A stretch of 64,000 nt of DNA from Candidatus Latescibacterota bacterium. GTDB lineage: Bacteria; Latescibacterota; UBA2968. The stretch is from the NCBI GenBank assembly GCA_022824945.1, contig JAJDYX010000050.1:1-64000 (forward strand), given 5' to 3'. The position numbers and the translations under genes are program-made. This document shows, piece after piece, positions 8,996-17,506 of the stretch; position 1 is the stretch's first letter, and each line of letters starts with the position of its first letter. The notes below the pieces were generated by a model. The model was given only the letters and a program-made list of their open reading frames with translations, was not told the DNA's origin and did not search any database.

Positions 8996-10042
8996 TTATT
9001 GTACTTTTCCGCGCCCGGCAACTTTCCATACGTGTTCTACATTGCCATTTCGCACGGCATAGACTTTGTCGTGTAGGTTGGTGGTCATGCCCTGATGCAG
9101 GGGAATGACGGAGATGCGGTCGCCTACGGTGAAGGTGTGGTTGCATTCTGAGATATCGACGTGGCCGTGTTCGACGGACATGCCGTAGATTTTGGCATTG
9201 GGGTGTTCAACGATGTACCCATAAGGAGTGGGGGCATAACTGGTGAATGTTTTTTGTCCGCCATCGATGATGACGCGGTCGGGTGTGGGGGTGCTGACAA
9301 CGGTGACTATCATGCGTTCGGCACAGGTGATGGGGTTGGGCGGGTTGTGTTCGCGGTTGATGCGGCGCAGGCCTTCAAAGACGTAGGAACCAATGCGGGT
9401 TTCGGTACAGCCAATGGCTTTGGAGACTTCGGCAGTGCCCGTGCCACCCCCGCTGATGGTGTTGAGCGCGATGCCCGCGTTTTGAAGCAGGTTGCGCGTT
9501 TGGTCGATGAAGGCTTTGGCGCGTTCGTGACTGGGATAGGTCATGATGCCCTGGAACTGAAGGCCGGGCATGGTTGTAACCTTTTGTGCGAGTTCAAGCG
9601 CGGCTTTGGGCGATTGTACGCCGCAGCGATTGCCTCCGGTGTCGCATTCGATGAGGATGTTGATGGCGGCGTGGTTTTTTTTTGCACCATCGGACAGTCC
9701 GCGTGCGGTGATTTCCGAATCGACGGCAACGGTCATGGTTGCGCGTTTGCACAGTTCGGCGAGGCGTTTGACTTTGATGGGTCCGACGATATTGTAGGGG
9801 ATGAGGATGTCGGGAATGCCGGCTTCAACCATGGCTTCGGCTTCGCCCACTTTTTGGCAGACAATGCCAATGGCTCCCGCAGCGAGTTGCATTTTGGCGA
9901 TTTCGGGGATTTTGTGCGTTTTGGTGTGTACGCGTAGCGGAATGTTGAATTTGTCGCATGCTTCTTGCGTTTCTCGAATATTTTTTTCGAGGATATCGAG
10001 GTCGATGGTGAGCGCAGGTGTGTCGAGGTCGTGTATGGTCAT
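8996..10042 (-). CDS. D-threonine aldolase / D-serine dehydratase-like PLP enzyme
   Basis: 348 residues with the alanine-racemase-like TIM-barrel N-terminus and the C-terminal beta domain of D-threonine aldolases (LDTPALTIDLDILEKN at the start, PLP lysine in RVHTKTHK, phosphate-binding SGGGTGT). A metal pair is visible late in HQGMTTNLHD, as in D-threonine aldolase and D-serine dehydratase. It should cleave or dehydrate a D-beta-hydroxy-amino acid. The ATG start has only a weak SD. First gene of the five-gene operon, with a candidate promoter at 10093-10121. Confidence 0.87.
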   Translation of the reverse strand: MTIHDLDTPALTIDLDILEKNIRETQEACDKFNIPLRVHTKTHKIPEIAKMQLAAGAIGIVCQKVGEAEAMVEAGIPDILIPYNIVGPIKVKRLAELCKRATMTVAVDSEITARGLSDGAKKNHAAINILIECDTGGNRCGVQSPKAALELAQKVTTMPGLQFQGIMTYPSHERAKAFIDQTRNLLQNAGIALNTISGGGTGTAEVSKAIGCTETRIGSYVFEGLRRINREHNPPNPITCAERMIVTVVSTPTPDRVIIDGGQKTFTSYAPTPYGYIVEHPNAKIYGMSVEHGHVDISECNHTFTVGDRISVIPLHQGMTTNLHDKVYAVRNGNVEHVWKVAGRGKVQ

Positions 10043-10092
10043 GGCAATATCTGTTCTTAAAAGGTGAAAATCGGTGTTGTGCGGGGATAGGC

Positions 10093-10121
10093 AATGTACG
10101 TTGGTCAGGGAAGGGCGTCAA
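10093..10121 (-). promoter_or_regulatory. Candidate sigma-70 promoter of the minus-strand operon
   Basis: Reading the minus strand: TTGACG, exactly 17 bases, TACATT. Transcription would begin near 10086, leaving a ~44-nt leader before the ATG at 10042. It is the best -35/-10 pair in this divergent gap. On the plus strand a perfect TTGACA at 10158-10163 lacks a good -10 at the right distance. Confidence 0.45.
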
Positions 10122-10185
10122 GTGGTTGTAAGTATGTTTAATCTCGTCGATAGTGCATTGACAATGTGCAGGTCGTTTTGTTATT

Positions 10186-10224
10186 TGAGGGGCGAGGGTT
10201 GGGGAGAATGGGCTGGCTGCTGGT
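10186..10224 (+). repeat. G-rich dispersed repeat, copy 1
   Basis: TGAGGGGC followed by GAGGGTTGGGGA and then GGCTGG/CTGGT blocks. A second copy with almost the same block order lies at 14863-14895. Both are intergenic. Function unknown. Confidence 0.5.
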
Positions 10225-10247
10225 AGCTATTTAACTGAGGAGGCAAA

Positions 10248-11333
10248 ATGGCAGATAAACTGAAGGTGGGTATTGTCGGAGTGGGAGGTATTGCGCGGAC
10301 GCATATTCCGGGTTGGCAGGCTTCGGCACACGCCGAATTGGTGGCTGGAAGCGATATTAGTGAAGATGTGTTGAAGGATTGGGGTGAACAATACGGGATC
10401 AAAAAACTGTATGTAAATCCGGAAGATTTGTTTGCCGATCCAGAGATAGATATTGTGGATGTGTGTACACCAAATAATTATCATGCGCCTCTATCTATTG
10501 GCGCGCTGGATGCGGGTAAACACGTGATTTGTGAAAAGCCTCTGGCACCGAGTCCCCAATTGGTGAAAGATATGATTGCCGCGCGCGACCGATCGGGCAA
10601 GTTGTTGATGTGCGCGCAATCGTCGCGGTTTGCGGGGTCATCTCTGGCGATGAAGCGGGAATTGGATACCGGGGTTTTGGGAAATGTGTATCACGCGCGA
10701 TGCTGGATGTTGCGAAAGTCGGGTGTGCCCGCGCGGCCGGGTTTTATTATGAAAAAGCACAGTGGTGGCGGGCCGTGTATCGATATTGGCGTTCATGTGT
10801 TGGATTTGACGCTGTGGTTGATGGGCAATCCAAATCCCGTAGCTGTAACGGGGGTGGCGAAGGCGGAGTTGGCACATCAGGAGGGCGCTTTCAGTACGAT
10901 GGGGCGCAGTGGTGGTGCGATTCCCGAAGAATTTGATGTGGAGGATTTTGCAGCGGCTTTTGTGCGGTTTGAAAATGGGGCTTCGCTTATTCTGGAGACG
11001 AGTTGGATGTTGCATCAAGGTCCCCCGTCAGAACGACAGATATGGCTTTACGGCACGAAGGGTGGCGCACATTTGCCCAGTAGTGAGATTTATTATTCGG
11101 ATTATAAGACGCAGCAACATCACAAATACGCATTGCAAGATACGGGCGATATCGCCAAAGCGCACGCACTGGAATGTATGACGTTTGCGGAGGCGATTAC
11201 AGAGGGTAAACCGTCACCAGTACCGGCTGAGCAGTCGCTTCAGGTGATGGCGATTTTGGATGGGATTTATCGCAGTGAAGAGGAAGGGCGTGAAGTGGAT
11301 ATAGCGCGAGATGCAAAAATAAATGCGAGTTAA
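10248..11333 (+). CDS. Gfo/Idh/MocA family oxidoreductase
   Basis: 361 residues. N-terminal Rossmann domain with GVGGIA at 11-16 and the family EKP motif at 96-98 (CEKPLAPS), then the C-terminal alpha/beta substrate domain with GGGPCIDIGVHVLDL. Members oxidise or epimerise sugars, inositols and related polyols with NAD(P). Substrate not predictable. The ATG follows GAGGAGG at good spacing. Its stop overlaps by four bases the stop of the convergent phosphatase gene. Divergent from the five-gene operon, so the two may share control. Confidence 0.93.
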   Translation: MADKLKVGIVGVGGIARTHIPGWQASAHAELVAGSDISEDVLKDWGEQYGIKKLYVNPEDLFADPEIDIVDVCTPNNYHAPLSIGALDAGKHVICEKPLAPSPQLVKDMIAARDRSGKLLMCAQSSRFAGSSLAMKRELDTGVLGNVYHARCWMLRKSGVPARPGFIMKKHSGGGPCIDIGVHVLDLTLWLMGNPNPVAVTGVAKAELAHQEGAFSTMGRSGGAIPEEFDVEDFAAAFVRFENGASLILETSWMLHQGPPSERQIWLYGTKGGAHLPSSEIYYSDYKTQQHHKYALQDTGDIAKAHALECMTFAEAITEGKPSPVPAEQSLQVMAILDGIYRSEEEGREVDIARDAKINAS

Positions 11334-12643
11334 TAAACTTTGTCGTCTTTGTTTTTCTTTTTCAGAGTATTTTTTGATCGGCGTTCGGGAGATTGAGGGG
11401 CGCGATCGATGAGTTTGTTGGGTTTGCCCATCTGTTTTACCAGATCAAAGGCATCGTAGAGTTCACCCACTGTGGTCATTGCGCGGTAGTGCAAGGTGTC
11501 GCCTGAGACAGTGATGATTTGATAAAGCTGTGTGTTTTCACCACCGCGCGTCATCCAGCGATCTTTTCTGAGTTTGAGTTGTTTGGGTCCGCTGACCGAT
11601 ACGACGTACACAGTGCCTTTGGTTGAGTCGCGCACGGTTACGCCGCTGCCGATATTGTGTCCTCTGGCATACGTATGGTTGTGTCCTTGAAGTACCAGAT
11701 CGACGGCGTATTTGTCAAAAAGAGGTTTCCAGGCTTCGCGCTGATCCTTATTTGCGAGGCCCTGGGTTGCGGCATAGATGGGATGGTGGAATGTGACAAA
11801 GGTCCATTTATTGGGGTTGTTTTCGAGTATTTTTTCCAACCAGGGGACCTGTTCTTTGTGGCGTTCATTGGAATTGAGTGAGATGATGCGTGCGCCCTGA
11901 TAGTCTGTGTAATAGGTTGTTTCCGCAAAGCCTTCGGGACCATTTTCAGGTAGGGTAAATTGCGGGTGCCATAGAACAGATGGACGGAGCGTGTCCCCAT
12001 CTTTATAGTATTCGTTATTTCCCGGCGTAGGAATGCTGGGGATTTTTGCATGGATCCAACTGCCAGACTCAAACCATTCATGCCAGTCGCTATCTTTGTT
12101 GGGATAATCGACGAGGTCGCCAGCGTGGATGATAAAGTCGGCATGGGGCGCGTCGAGTACGGCGGTTCGGATGGTGCGTGCCCACAGGGACAGCAGATTG
12201 TTTTGGGCATCGCCAAGGTAGATGAAGGTGAATTCATCTGGTTCGGCAGAGGCTGTGCGAAATTGATACCAGGAACTCCAGATTTTGTCGCTGCCCACGC
12301 GGTAGGCGTAGAGGGTGTTGGGTTTGAGACCCTTAAATGTGACCGAATGGAAGTGGGCGGTCTTTCTATTGCGTTTCCATTTTTCAGTGCGCGCGTTTTC
12401 GCTCCTGGCCCATGTGGTAAAATTGGCTGAGGCATTGGCTTCTGCGATCTGGCCTTCAGCTTGTGTGATGCTCGTATCGGTGCGCCAGGTGACGGATGCC
12501 GTGGTGGCGGGATCGCCCGACCAGGTGAGTATAATACGGTCGGGGATTTTTTTAGGAGCGGGATCTACGGCAGCACGGTGATACTCGTTTGTATAAGCCG
12601 GGGCTGTGAATAGGAGCAGAAGGATGAGGCAAATCGGGCGCAT
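11330..12643 (-). CDS. Purple-acid-phosphatase-like metallophosphoesterase, copy A (altered GNHE motif)
   Basis: 437 residues with a secretory signal (CLILLLLFTAPAYTN), an N-terminal Ig/fibronectin-like domain typical of purple acid phosphatases, then a calcineurin-type metallophosphoesterase domain: GDAQ, HAGDLVD, GNNE, FHHP, GHNHTYARG. The usual GNHE/D motif reads GNNE, so the catalytic His is Asn here. The neighbouring copy B is about 80% identical by eye and keeps GNHE. Start ATG 12643 begins the signal peptide; its SD (GGGGAA) is weaker than in copy B (AGGAGA). Probably periplasmic or extracellular; activity may be reduced or changed. Confidence 0.88.
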   Translation of the reverse strand: MRPICLILLLLFTAPAYTNEYHRAAVDPAPKKIPDRIILTWSGDPATTASVTWRTDTSITQAEGQIAEANASANFTTWARSENARTEKWKRNRKTAHFHSVTFKGLKPNTLYAYRVGSDKIWSSWYQFRTASAEPDEFTFIYLGDAQNNLLSLWARTIRTAVLDAPHADFIIHAGDLVDYPNKDSDWHEWFESGSWIHAKIPSIPTPGNNEYYKDGDTLRPSVLWHPQFTLPENGPEGFAETTYYTDYQGARIISLNSNERHKEQVPWLEKILENNPNKWTFVTFHHPIYAATQGLANKDQREAWKPLFDKYAVDLVLQGHNHTYARGHNIGSGVTVRDSTKGTVYVVSVSGPKQLKLRKDRWMTRGGENTQLYQIITVSGDTLHYRAMTTVGELYDAFDLVKQMGKPNKLIDRAPQSPERRSKNTLKKKNKDDKVY

Positions 12644-12675
12644 GGGGTTCCCCGGGTGAAAATTTTTAAAGACCA

Positions 12676-13989
12676 CTAAAAAACTTTATCGTCTTTGTCT
12701 TTCTTTTCAAGGGTATTTTCCCATCGGCGTTCGGGAGATTGTGGGGCGCGATCGATGAGTTTGTTGGGTTTGCCCATCTGTTTTACCAGATCAAAAGCAT
12801 CGTAGAGTTCACCCACAACGGTCATTGCGCGGTAGTGCAAGGTGTCACCTGAGACAGTGATGATCTGATAAAGCTGTGTGTTTTCTCCACCGCGGGTCAT
12901 CCAGCGGTCTTTTCTGAGTTTGTATTGTTTGGGACCGCTGACCGATACGACGTACACAGTGCCTTTGGTTGAGTCGCGCACGGTTACGCCGCTGCCGATA
13001 TTGTTCCCTCTGGCATACGTATGGTCGTGACCCTGGAGCACCAGATCGACGGCGTATTTGTCAAAGACGGGTTTCCACGCTTCGCGCAGGTCTTTGTTGT
13101 CGCGGCCATCGGATGCTGAATAGACGGGATGGTGGAATGTGACAAAAGTCCATTTATTGGGGTTGTTTTTGAGCACTTGTTCCAACCAGGGGACCTGTTC
13201 TTCACGACCTTCATTGGAATTGAGTGAGATGATGCGCGCACCCTGATAGTCTGTGTAATAGATGGTTTCCTCAAAGCCTTTGGGTCCATTTTCGGGCAGG
13301 GTGAAATGCGGTCGCCATAGGACAGATAGACGGCGAGTGACCCCATTTTTATAGTATTCGTGATTCCCCGGTGTAGAAATGCTGGGGATTTTTGCATGGA
13401 TCCAGTCGCCAGATTCAAACCATTCCTGCCATTCACTATCCCTGTTGGCACGATTGACGAGGTCGCCAGCGTGGATGATAAAGTCGGCATGGGGCGCGTC
13501 GAGCACGGCGGTTCGAATGGTGCGTGCCCACAGAGCGAGCAAATTGTTTTGTGCATCGCCAAAGTAGATGAAGGTGAATTCATCCGGTTCGGTAGAGGCT
13601 GTGCGAAATTGATACCAGGAACTCCAGATGTCGCCACTGCCCACGCGGTAGGCATAGAGGGTGTTGGGTTTGAGGCTCTTAAAGGTGACCGAATGGAAAT
13701 GGGCAGTATTCCCATTGTGTTCCCATTTTTCAGTGCGTGCGTTTTCGCTCCTGGCCCATGTGGTAAAGTTGGCCGAGGCATCGGCTTCTGCGATCTGGCC
13801 TTCAGCTTGTGCGATGCTCGTGTCGGTGCGCCAGGTGATCGATGCTGTGGTGGTGGGGTCTCCCGACCAGTTGAGTACTATGCGGTCGGGGATTTTTGAG
13901 GGAATGGAATCTACGGCAGCACGGTAATGCTCGTTTGCATAAGCCGGGGCTGTGAATAGGAGCAGAAGGATGAGACAGATCGAGCGCAT
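12676..13989 (-). CDS. Purple-acid-phosphatase-like metallophosphoesterase, copy B
   Basis: 437 residues, the intact member of a tandem pair. Signal peptide, Ig-like N-terminal domain (GDPTTTASITWRTD...), then the metallophosphoesterase motifs GDAQ, HAGDLVN, GNHEYY, FHHP and GHDHTYARG. The C-terminus (MGKPNKLIDRAPQSPERR) is shared with copy A. Secreted phosphomonoesterase or diesterase activity is expected from the family. The ATG at 13989 has AGGAG at good spacing. Copy A follows after a 32-bp gap on the same strand, so both may come from one transcript. Confidence 0.9.
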   Translation of the reverse strand: MRSICLILLLLFTAPAYANEHYRAAVDSIPSKIPDRIVLNWSGDPTTTASITWRTDTSIAQAEGQIAEADASANFTTWARSENARTEKWEHNGNTAHFHSVTFKSLKPNTLYAYRVGSGDIWSSWYQFRTASTEPDEFTFIYFGDAQNNLLALWARTIRTAVLDAPHADFIIHAGDLVNRANRDSEWQEWFESGDWIHAKIPSISTPGNHEYYKNGVTRRLSVLWRPHFTLPENGPKGFEETIYYTDYQGARIISLNSNEGREEQVPWLEQVLKNNPNKWTFVTFHHPVYSASDGRDNKDLREAWKPVFDKYAVDLVLQGHDHTYARGNNIGSGVTVRDSTKGTVYVVSVSGPKQYKLRKDRWMTRGGENTQLYQIITVSGDTLHYRAMTVVGELYDAFDLVKQMGKPNKLIDRAPQSPERRWENTLEKKDKDDKVF

Positions 13990-14058
13990 GGGGTTCTCCT
14001 GGTGAGAATGTGGGTTCAATGTTTTACTTACAAAGATATAATTCGTTCCAAATTAAAT

Positions 14059-14808
14059 TTAATCAATTTCAAGAGAGATTTCGTTGTTGAGTTGTTCGCG
14101 TTCGGAGCGCGAATCGGTTGTGGCGTAGTGGAGTATGAGTGCTTTGCGCCAGGTGTTTGTATGATTTATTTCGCTGTGGTGCAGGGTGCAGCCGTGGTGA
14201 AAAATGACGGATCCTGCTGGTACGGGACAGGCGACGGATTCGGGGAGGTCGATATTTTTTGTATCGGGTATGTGATGCACTGGGCGGTCTGGATCATGGG
14301 TGATGTCGAAGATGCCATGCCTGTGTGAGCCGGGTACATAACGCATGCAACCATTGGTATCTGTGGCTTCGTCTAAGGCAATCCAGGCGGTGACGAGACC
14401 ATTGATGGGTTGTACGCGAAAATAGCTCTGGTCCTGGTGCGCTGGTTTGGCCTGACCACCCGGTGGTTTGAGCAGCATCTGATCGCGAAAAACGCGAATG
14501 CGCGGTCCGATTAAGCCGCGCACGAGTGCGAGTAATTTGGGATGTTTGGCAATGGGACGATAGGCGGGGTCAAAGCGTACGACAAATGCGAGAACGCGCA
14601 CACTTTGATTTCGCGCTTCAAGGTTTGATTTGTCTTTTACGGTATTGCCTTCAAGGCCAATTGAGACGCCCTCGAATGCTCGATCCGGATCGGCTACAAT
14701 CTCGTCGGTGCGATGAATAACGTCGGCGAGTTCTTCTTTTTGAAAGAGGTTTTTTACGACGAGGTAGCCGTGGGTGTCGTAAAATGTTTTCATACTGTGT
14801 TCAAACAC
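14059..14808 (-). CDS. Phytanoyl-CoA dioxygenase (PhyH)-family Fe(II)/2-oxoglutarate oxygenase
   Basis: 249 residues of the double-stranded beta-helix oxygenase family. The Fe(II) facial triad is visible: His124-x-Asp126 in PAHQDQSYF and the distal His211 in LHHSEINHT, with Arg221 downstream for 2-oxoglutarate. GCMRYVPGSHRHG is the usual family signature. The start is GTG 14808, because AAGGAG sits six bases upstream of it. The in-frame ATG at 14793 lies five codons further in. The start codon and SD lie in the loop of a 16-bp inverted repeat (14791-14853). Single gene; small-molecule hydroxylase of unknown substrate. Confidence 0.9.
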   Translation of the reverse strand: MFEHSMKTFYDTHGYLVVKNLFQKEELADVIHRTDEIVADPDRAFEGVSIGLEGNTVKDKSNLEARNQSVRVLAFVVRFDPAYRPIAKHPKLLALVRGLIGPRIRVFRDQMLLKPPGGQAKPAHQDQSYFRVQPINGLVTAWIALDEATDTNGCMRYVPGSHRHGIFDITHDPDRPVHHIPDTKNIDLPESVACPVPAGSVIFHHGCTLHHSEINHTNTWRKALILHYATTDSRSEREQLNNEISLEID

Positions 14809-14853
14809 GGTGTTCTCCTTTGACGCGGAAAATACAGGTTTGAACACAGTATG
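14791..14853 (-). promoter_or_regulatory. 16-bp perfect inverted repeat enclosing SD and start codon of the PhyH gene
   Basis: CATACTGTGTTCAAAC (14791-14806) and its exact reverse complement (14838-14853), separated by 31 bases that hold AAGGAG and most of the GTG start. In mRNA this would form a long hairpin displaying the ribosome site in its loop. In DNA it is a possible two-site operator. The symmetry is certain; the role is inferred. Confidence 0.6.
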
Positions 14854-14862
14854 TCAAGCGTG

Positions 14863-14933
14863 TGAGGGGCTGGGGGTTGGGGACTGGAGGCTGGTTGGAT
14901 AGTCCACTCACCTCTTACGCCTCACCTTTTACG
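14863..14933 (+). repeat. G-rich dispersed repeat, copy 2, plus 14-bp-period tandem repeat
   Basis: TGAGGGGC, GGGGGTTGGGGA and GGCTGGT blocks match the copy at 10186-10224. Next to it CTCACCTCTTACG (14907-14919) and CTCACCTTTTACG (14921-14933) form a 12/13-matching tandem pair. It fills most of the gap between the PhyH gene and the permease gene. Confidence 0.5.
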
Positions 14934-14936
14934 TTA

Positions 14937-17333
14937 TTACTCATACCGCAATGCATCCACGGGATTTGCTCGCGCAGCTTTGATGGCCTGATAACTGACG
15001 GTCAGCAGCGCGATGAGTAAGGCGATGAGGCCGCTCAGGATAAATGTGCCGATGCTCAGGTTGATGCGGTAAGCGAAGCCCTGGAGCCACTGGTCCATTG
15101 CGTAATATGCGATAGGCCAGGCGATGATATTGGCGATGATGACGAGTTTGAGAAAGTCTTTGGAGAGCAAGCACACAATGCCTGAGACAGAGGCGCCGAG
15201 GATTTTGCGAATGCCGATTTCCTTGGTGCGCTGTTGGGTGGTAAACGCAGCCAGACCAAAGAGTCCGAGGCAGGCGATGAGGATGGCGAGGCCGGAAAAG
15301 ATTTGGAAGACGTGGGACATTTGTTGCTCCCGGTTGTAGAGCCTGGCGTAATCCTGGTCTAAGAATGTGTAGTTGAAGGGTTGATTTGGAGCGAATTTTT
15401 TCCAGGTTTCTTCAACCGCAGAAATGGCTTCTGCAACATTGCCGGGGTGGAGACGAATGGCAATATACATTGGAAACCGGTGCAGATAGGGCAATACGAG
15501 CGGTTTGATTTCCTGTTTGAGTGAGCCGATGTGGAAATCGGATACCACACCGATAATTGTTCCTTCGATTCCGCTGGCCCTTTTGAATTTTTTGCCGAGT
15601 GCGGTTTGCCATCCCAGTGCTTTGACGGCGGATTGGTTGACGAGAAATGCAGAGGCATCTGTTGCATATTCTGTGGGGGCAAAGTTGCGGCCTTCTACGA
15701 TTTTCAAATTCAGTGCCTCGACGTATTTTTCATCTACCAATGTGTATGTTAGGGATGTTTTTTCATAATTTGCCGGTTGTTCGGGTATGAAGAGCATAGA
15801 ATCAAAAGTACGCCCGGGTACGCCTGTATTGAGTGAGGCTGTAGCTACCTGTGGCAGTTTTTCGAATTGGTCTCTGAATGTGACCAAATTTTGGAGAGCT
15901 CGTTTGGGTGTGGTCACCAGGGAGCGTGGTATCCCCTGGAGAACAAGGACGTGTTCTTTGTCAAATCCGAGGTTTTTATTTTGCGTGAAGTGTAGCTGGT
16001 TGAGAATGACGAGGGTGCCGACCAATAGACTGATGGAAATGCAAAACTGTGCGATGACCAGTCCATTGCGAAGATAGGCTTTGCCCGATGATATATATCC
16101 TTTGAGCGCTGTAACAGGCCAGAATGAGGAGAGGTAAAGTGCTGGGTACATGCCGGATAGGAGGCTGACGACGATGATGAGAGCAAATAATCCAATGATC
16201 ACCTGGGGCGCGATCAGGCTACCCATTGTGAGGTGTTTGTTGGCAAGACCGTTGAGGAGTGGCAGCCCCAATTCGCACAATCCAATTGCCAGAATACTTG
16301 CGAAGGCGACGCAGATGGTGGATTCGGAGAAGAATTGACGAATGAGTTGCGAGCGGTGAGAACCGAGTACTTTTCGTACGCCGACTTCCCGGGCGCGGGT
16401 TGATGAACGCGCTGTGGAGAGGTTGACGAAGTTAATGCAGGCGAGTAGCAGAACAAAAGTTGCGATGAGTGAAAAGATATAGACATACATGATGTTGCTG
16501 TTTGCTGTGATTTCATATTTGAGGTTCGAATGTAAATGGATATCTGTGAGGGGCTGGATGAGGTAGTTGGTGTGGTAGCCGGGCATGGGAGGCATTTTGC
16601 TCAAGATGTGTTCGCGAACATAAGCTGTAAATTTGGTTTGCAATTCAGAGGCAGATGCCTCGTCTTTTAACATGAGGTACGTATAAACAGTGGCCGAACC
16701 CCAGTCTGATTTTCTGCGCTCGATAACGGGGAGTGTTTCGATGGGGGCGAGAAAGTCGAAGTGAAAGTGGGACTGGGGTGGGAATGCTTTGACCACGCCC
16801 GTGACTTGAAGCGATTTGCCATCGTTGAGGTCAAGGGTTTGTCCCATTGGATCGCGATTGGAAAAGTAACGTTGCGCGCTTTGTTCGGTGAGGATGACGG
16901 CATTGGGCACATTGAGTGCTGTTGCGGGATCTCCCGAGATGAAGGGGACGGTAAAGACATCGAAAAAGCTGCTTTCTGTGTAGTAAAAATTTTTCTCGAT
17001 GACATAATTCGATTCTCGGTGGATAGTTTGACTTTCTCTTCTCAATCGCGTGCTGTGGATTACTTCTGGAAATTTTTCTTTCAGTGTTTCTGATATGGGT
17101 ACCGATACATAGGGCGTAGTCCATTCGTTGTCGCCATATCGGCCGTCCCACAAAACGCGATAGATTTGATTGGCGTTTTTGTGAAATCGATCGTAGCTCA
17201 GTTCGTCCTGTACAAAGAGCATGATCAACATGCAGCACGCTATACCAACGGCGAGTCCCGAGATGTTGACAAAAGAATAGACTTTGTGACGCAAGAGTGT
17301 GCGGATGGCGACGGTGATGTGATTTTTGAACAT
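14937..17333 (-). CDS. FtsX/MacB-type ABC transporter permease, fused double-module form
   Basis: 798 residues. First transmembrane helix at about 20-43, a MacB-like periplasmic core domain at ~45-285 (VTGVVKAFPPQSHFHFDF), then the FtsX block of three helices (RSSTRAREVGVRKVLGSHRSQLI). The whole pattern repeats in the second half, ending with TKEIGIRKILGAS. Such ~800-residue permeases move lipoproteins or peptides, or transmit force, together with a separate ATPase, which is not in this window. ATG 17333 has AGGAGG four bases upstream; the long open frame before it is non-coding. A consensus sigma-54 promoter lies ~54 bases upstream of the start. Confidence 0.92.
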   Translation of the reverse strand: MFKNHITVAIRTLLRHKVYSFVNISGLAVGIACCMLIMLFVQDELSYDRFHKNANQIYRVLWDGRYGDNEWTTPYVSVPISETLKEKFPEVIHSTRLRRESQTIHRESNYVIEKNFYYTESSFFDVFTVPFISGDPATALNVPNAVILTEQSAQRYFSNRDPMGQTLDLNDGKSLQVTGVVKAFPPQSHFHFDFLAPIETLPVIERRKSDWGSATVYTYLMLKDEASASELQTKFTAYVREHILSKMPPMPGYHTNYLIQPLTDIHLHSNLKYEITANSNIMYVYIFSLIATFVLLLACINFVNLSTARSSTRAREVGVRKVLGSHRSQLIRQFFSESTICVAFASILAIGLCELGLPLLNGLANKHLTMGSLIAPQVIIGLFALIIVVSLLSGMYPALYLSSFWPVTALKGYISSGKAYLRNGLVIAQFCISISLLVGTLVILNQLHFTQNKNLGFDKEHVLVLQGIPRSLVTTPKRALQNLVTFRDQFEKLPQVATASLNTGVPGRTFDSMLFIPEQPANYEKTSLTYTLVDEKYVEALNLKIVEGRNFAPTEYATDASAFLVNQSAVKALGWQTALGKKFKRASGIEGTIIGVVSDFHIGSLKQEIKPLVLPYLHRFPMYIAIRLHPGNVAEAISAVEETWKKFAPNQPFNYTFLDQDYARLYNREQQMSHVFQIFSGLAILIACLGLFGLAAFTTQQRTKEIGIRKILGASVSGIVCLLSKDFLKLVIIANIIAWPIAYYAMDQWLQGFAYRINLSIGTFILSGLIALLIALLTVSYQAIKAARANPVDALRYE

Positions 17334-17386
17334 GGCTCCTCCTGTTGAAAAATAAGATAGGCTATCAAGTTTTATTTTTAATTCAA

Positions 17387-17401
17387 GCAATAACCGTGCC
17401 A
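17387..17401 (-). promoter_or_regulatory. Sigma-54 (RpoN) -24/-12 promoter of the permease gene
   Basis: On the minus strand the sequence reads TGGCACG, four bases, TTGC, an exact match to the sigma-54 consensus including the GG-N10-GC spacing. The ATG is 54 bases downstream. Palindromic CGGACAC elements stand about 100 bp upstream, where an activator would bind. Confidence 0.82.
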
Positions 17402-17463
17402 AAAACCGTTTATGTATATTTTTCAATAGGTTAAGTGAAAAGAGGGATTTGACGTCCCCACAC

Positions 17464-17506
17464 AAGTGTCCGATAATGATACAGTGGTGTCCGTTTTCGG
17501 ACACTT
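17464..17506 (-). promoter_or_regulatory. Putative enhancer sites for a sigma-54 activator
   Basis: A perfect palindrome GTGTCCG-TTTT-CGGACAC at 17487-17504, flanked by a further AGTGTCCG half-site at 17466-17473 whose partner half is degenerate. The centre is ~120 bp upstream of the expected transcription start, the usual position for NtrC-type activators. Which regulator binds is unknown; none is encoded nearby. Confidence 0.6.

Noticed and set aside
10158-10186. Promoter TTGACA-17-TTATTT for the Gfo/Idh gene at 10248
   Set aside because: The -35 is perfect but the -10 matches only two of six bases; not listed as a feature.
14863-14895. Possible G-quadruplex
   Set aside because: Only three runs of three or more G in a row; the fourth is GG. 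Kept as a repeat, not as a quadruplex claim.
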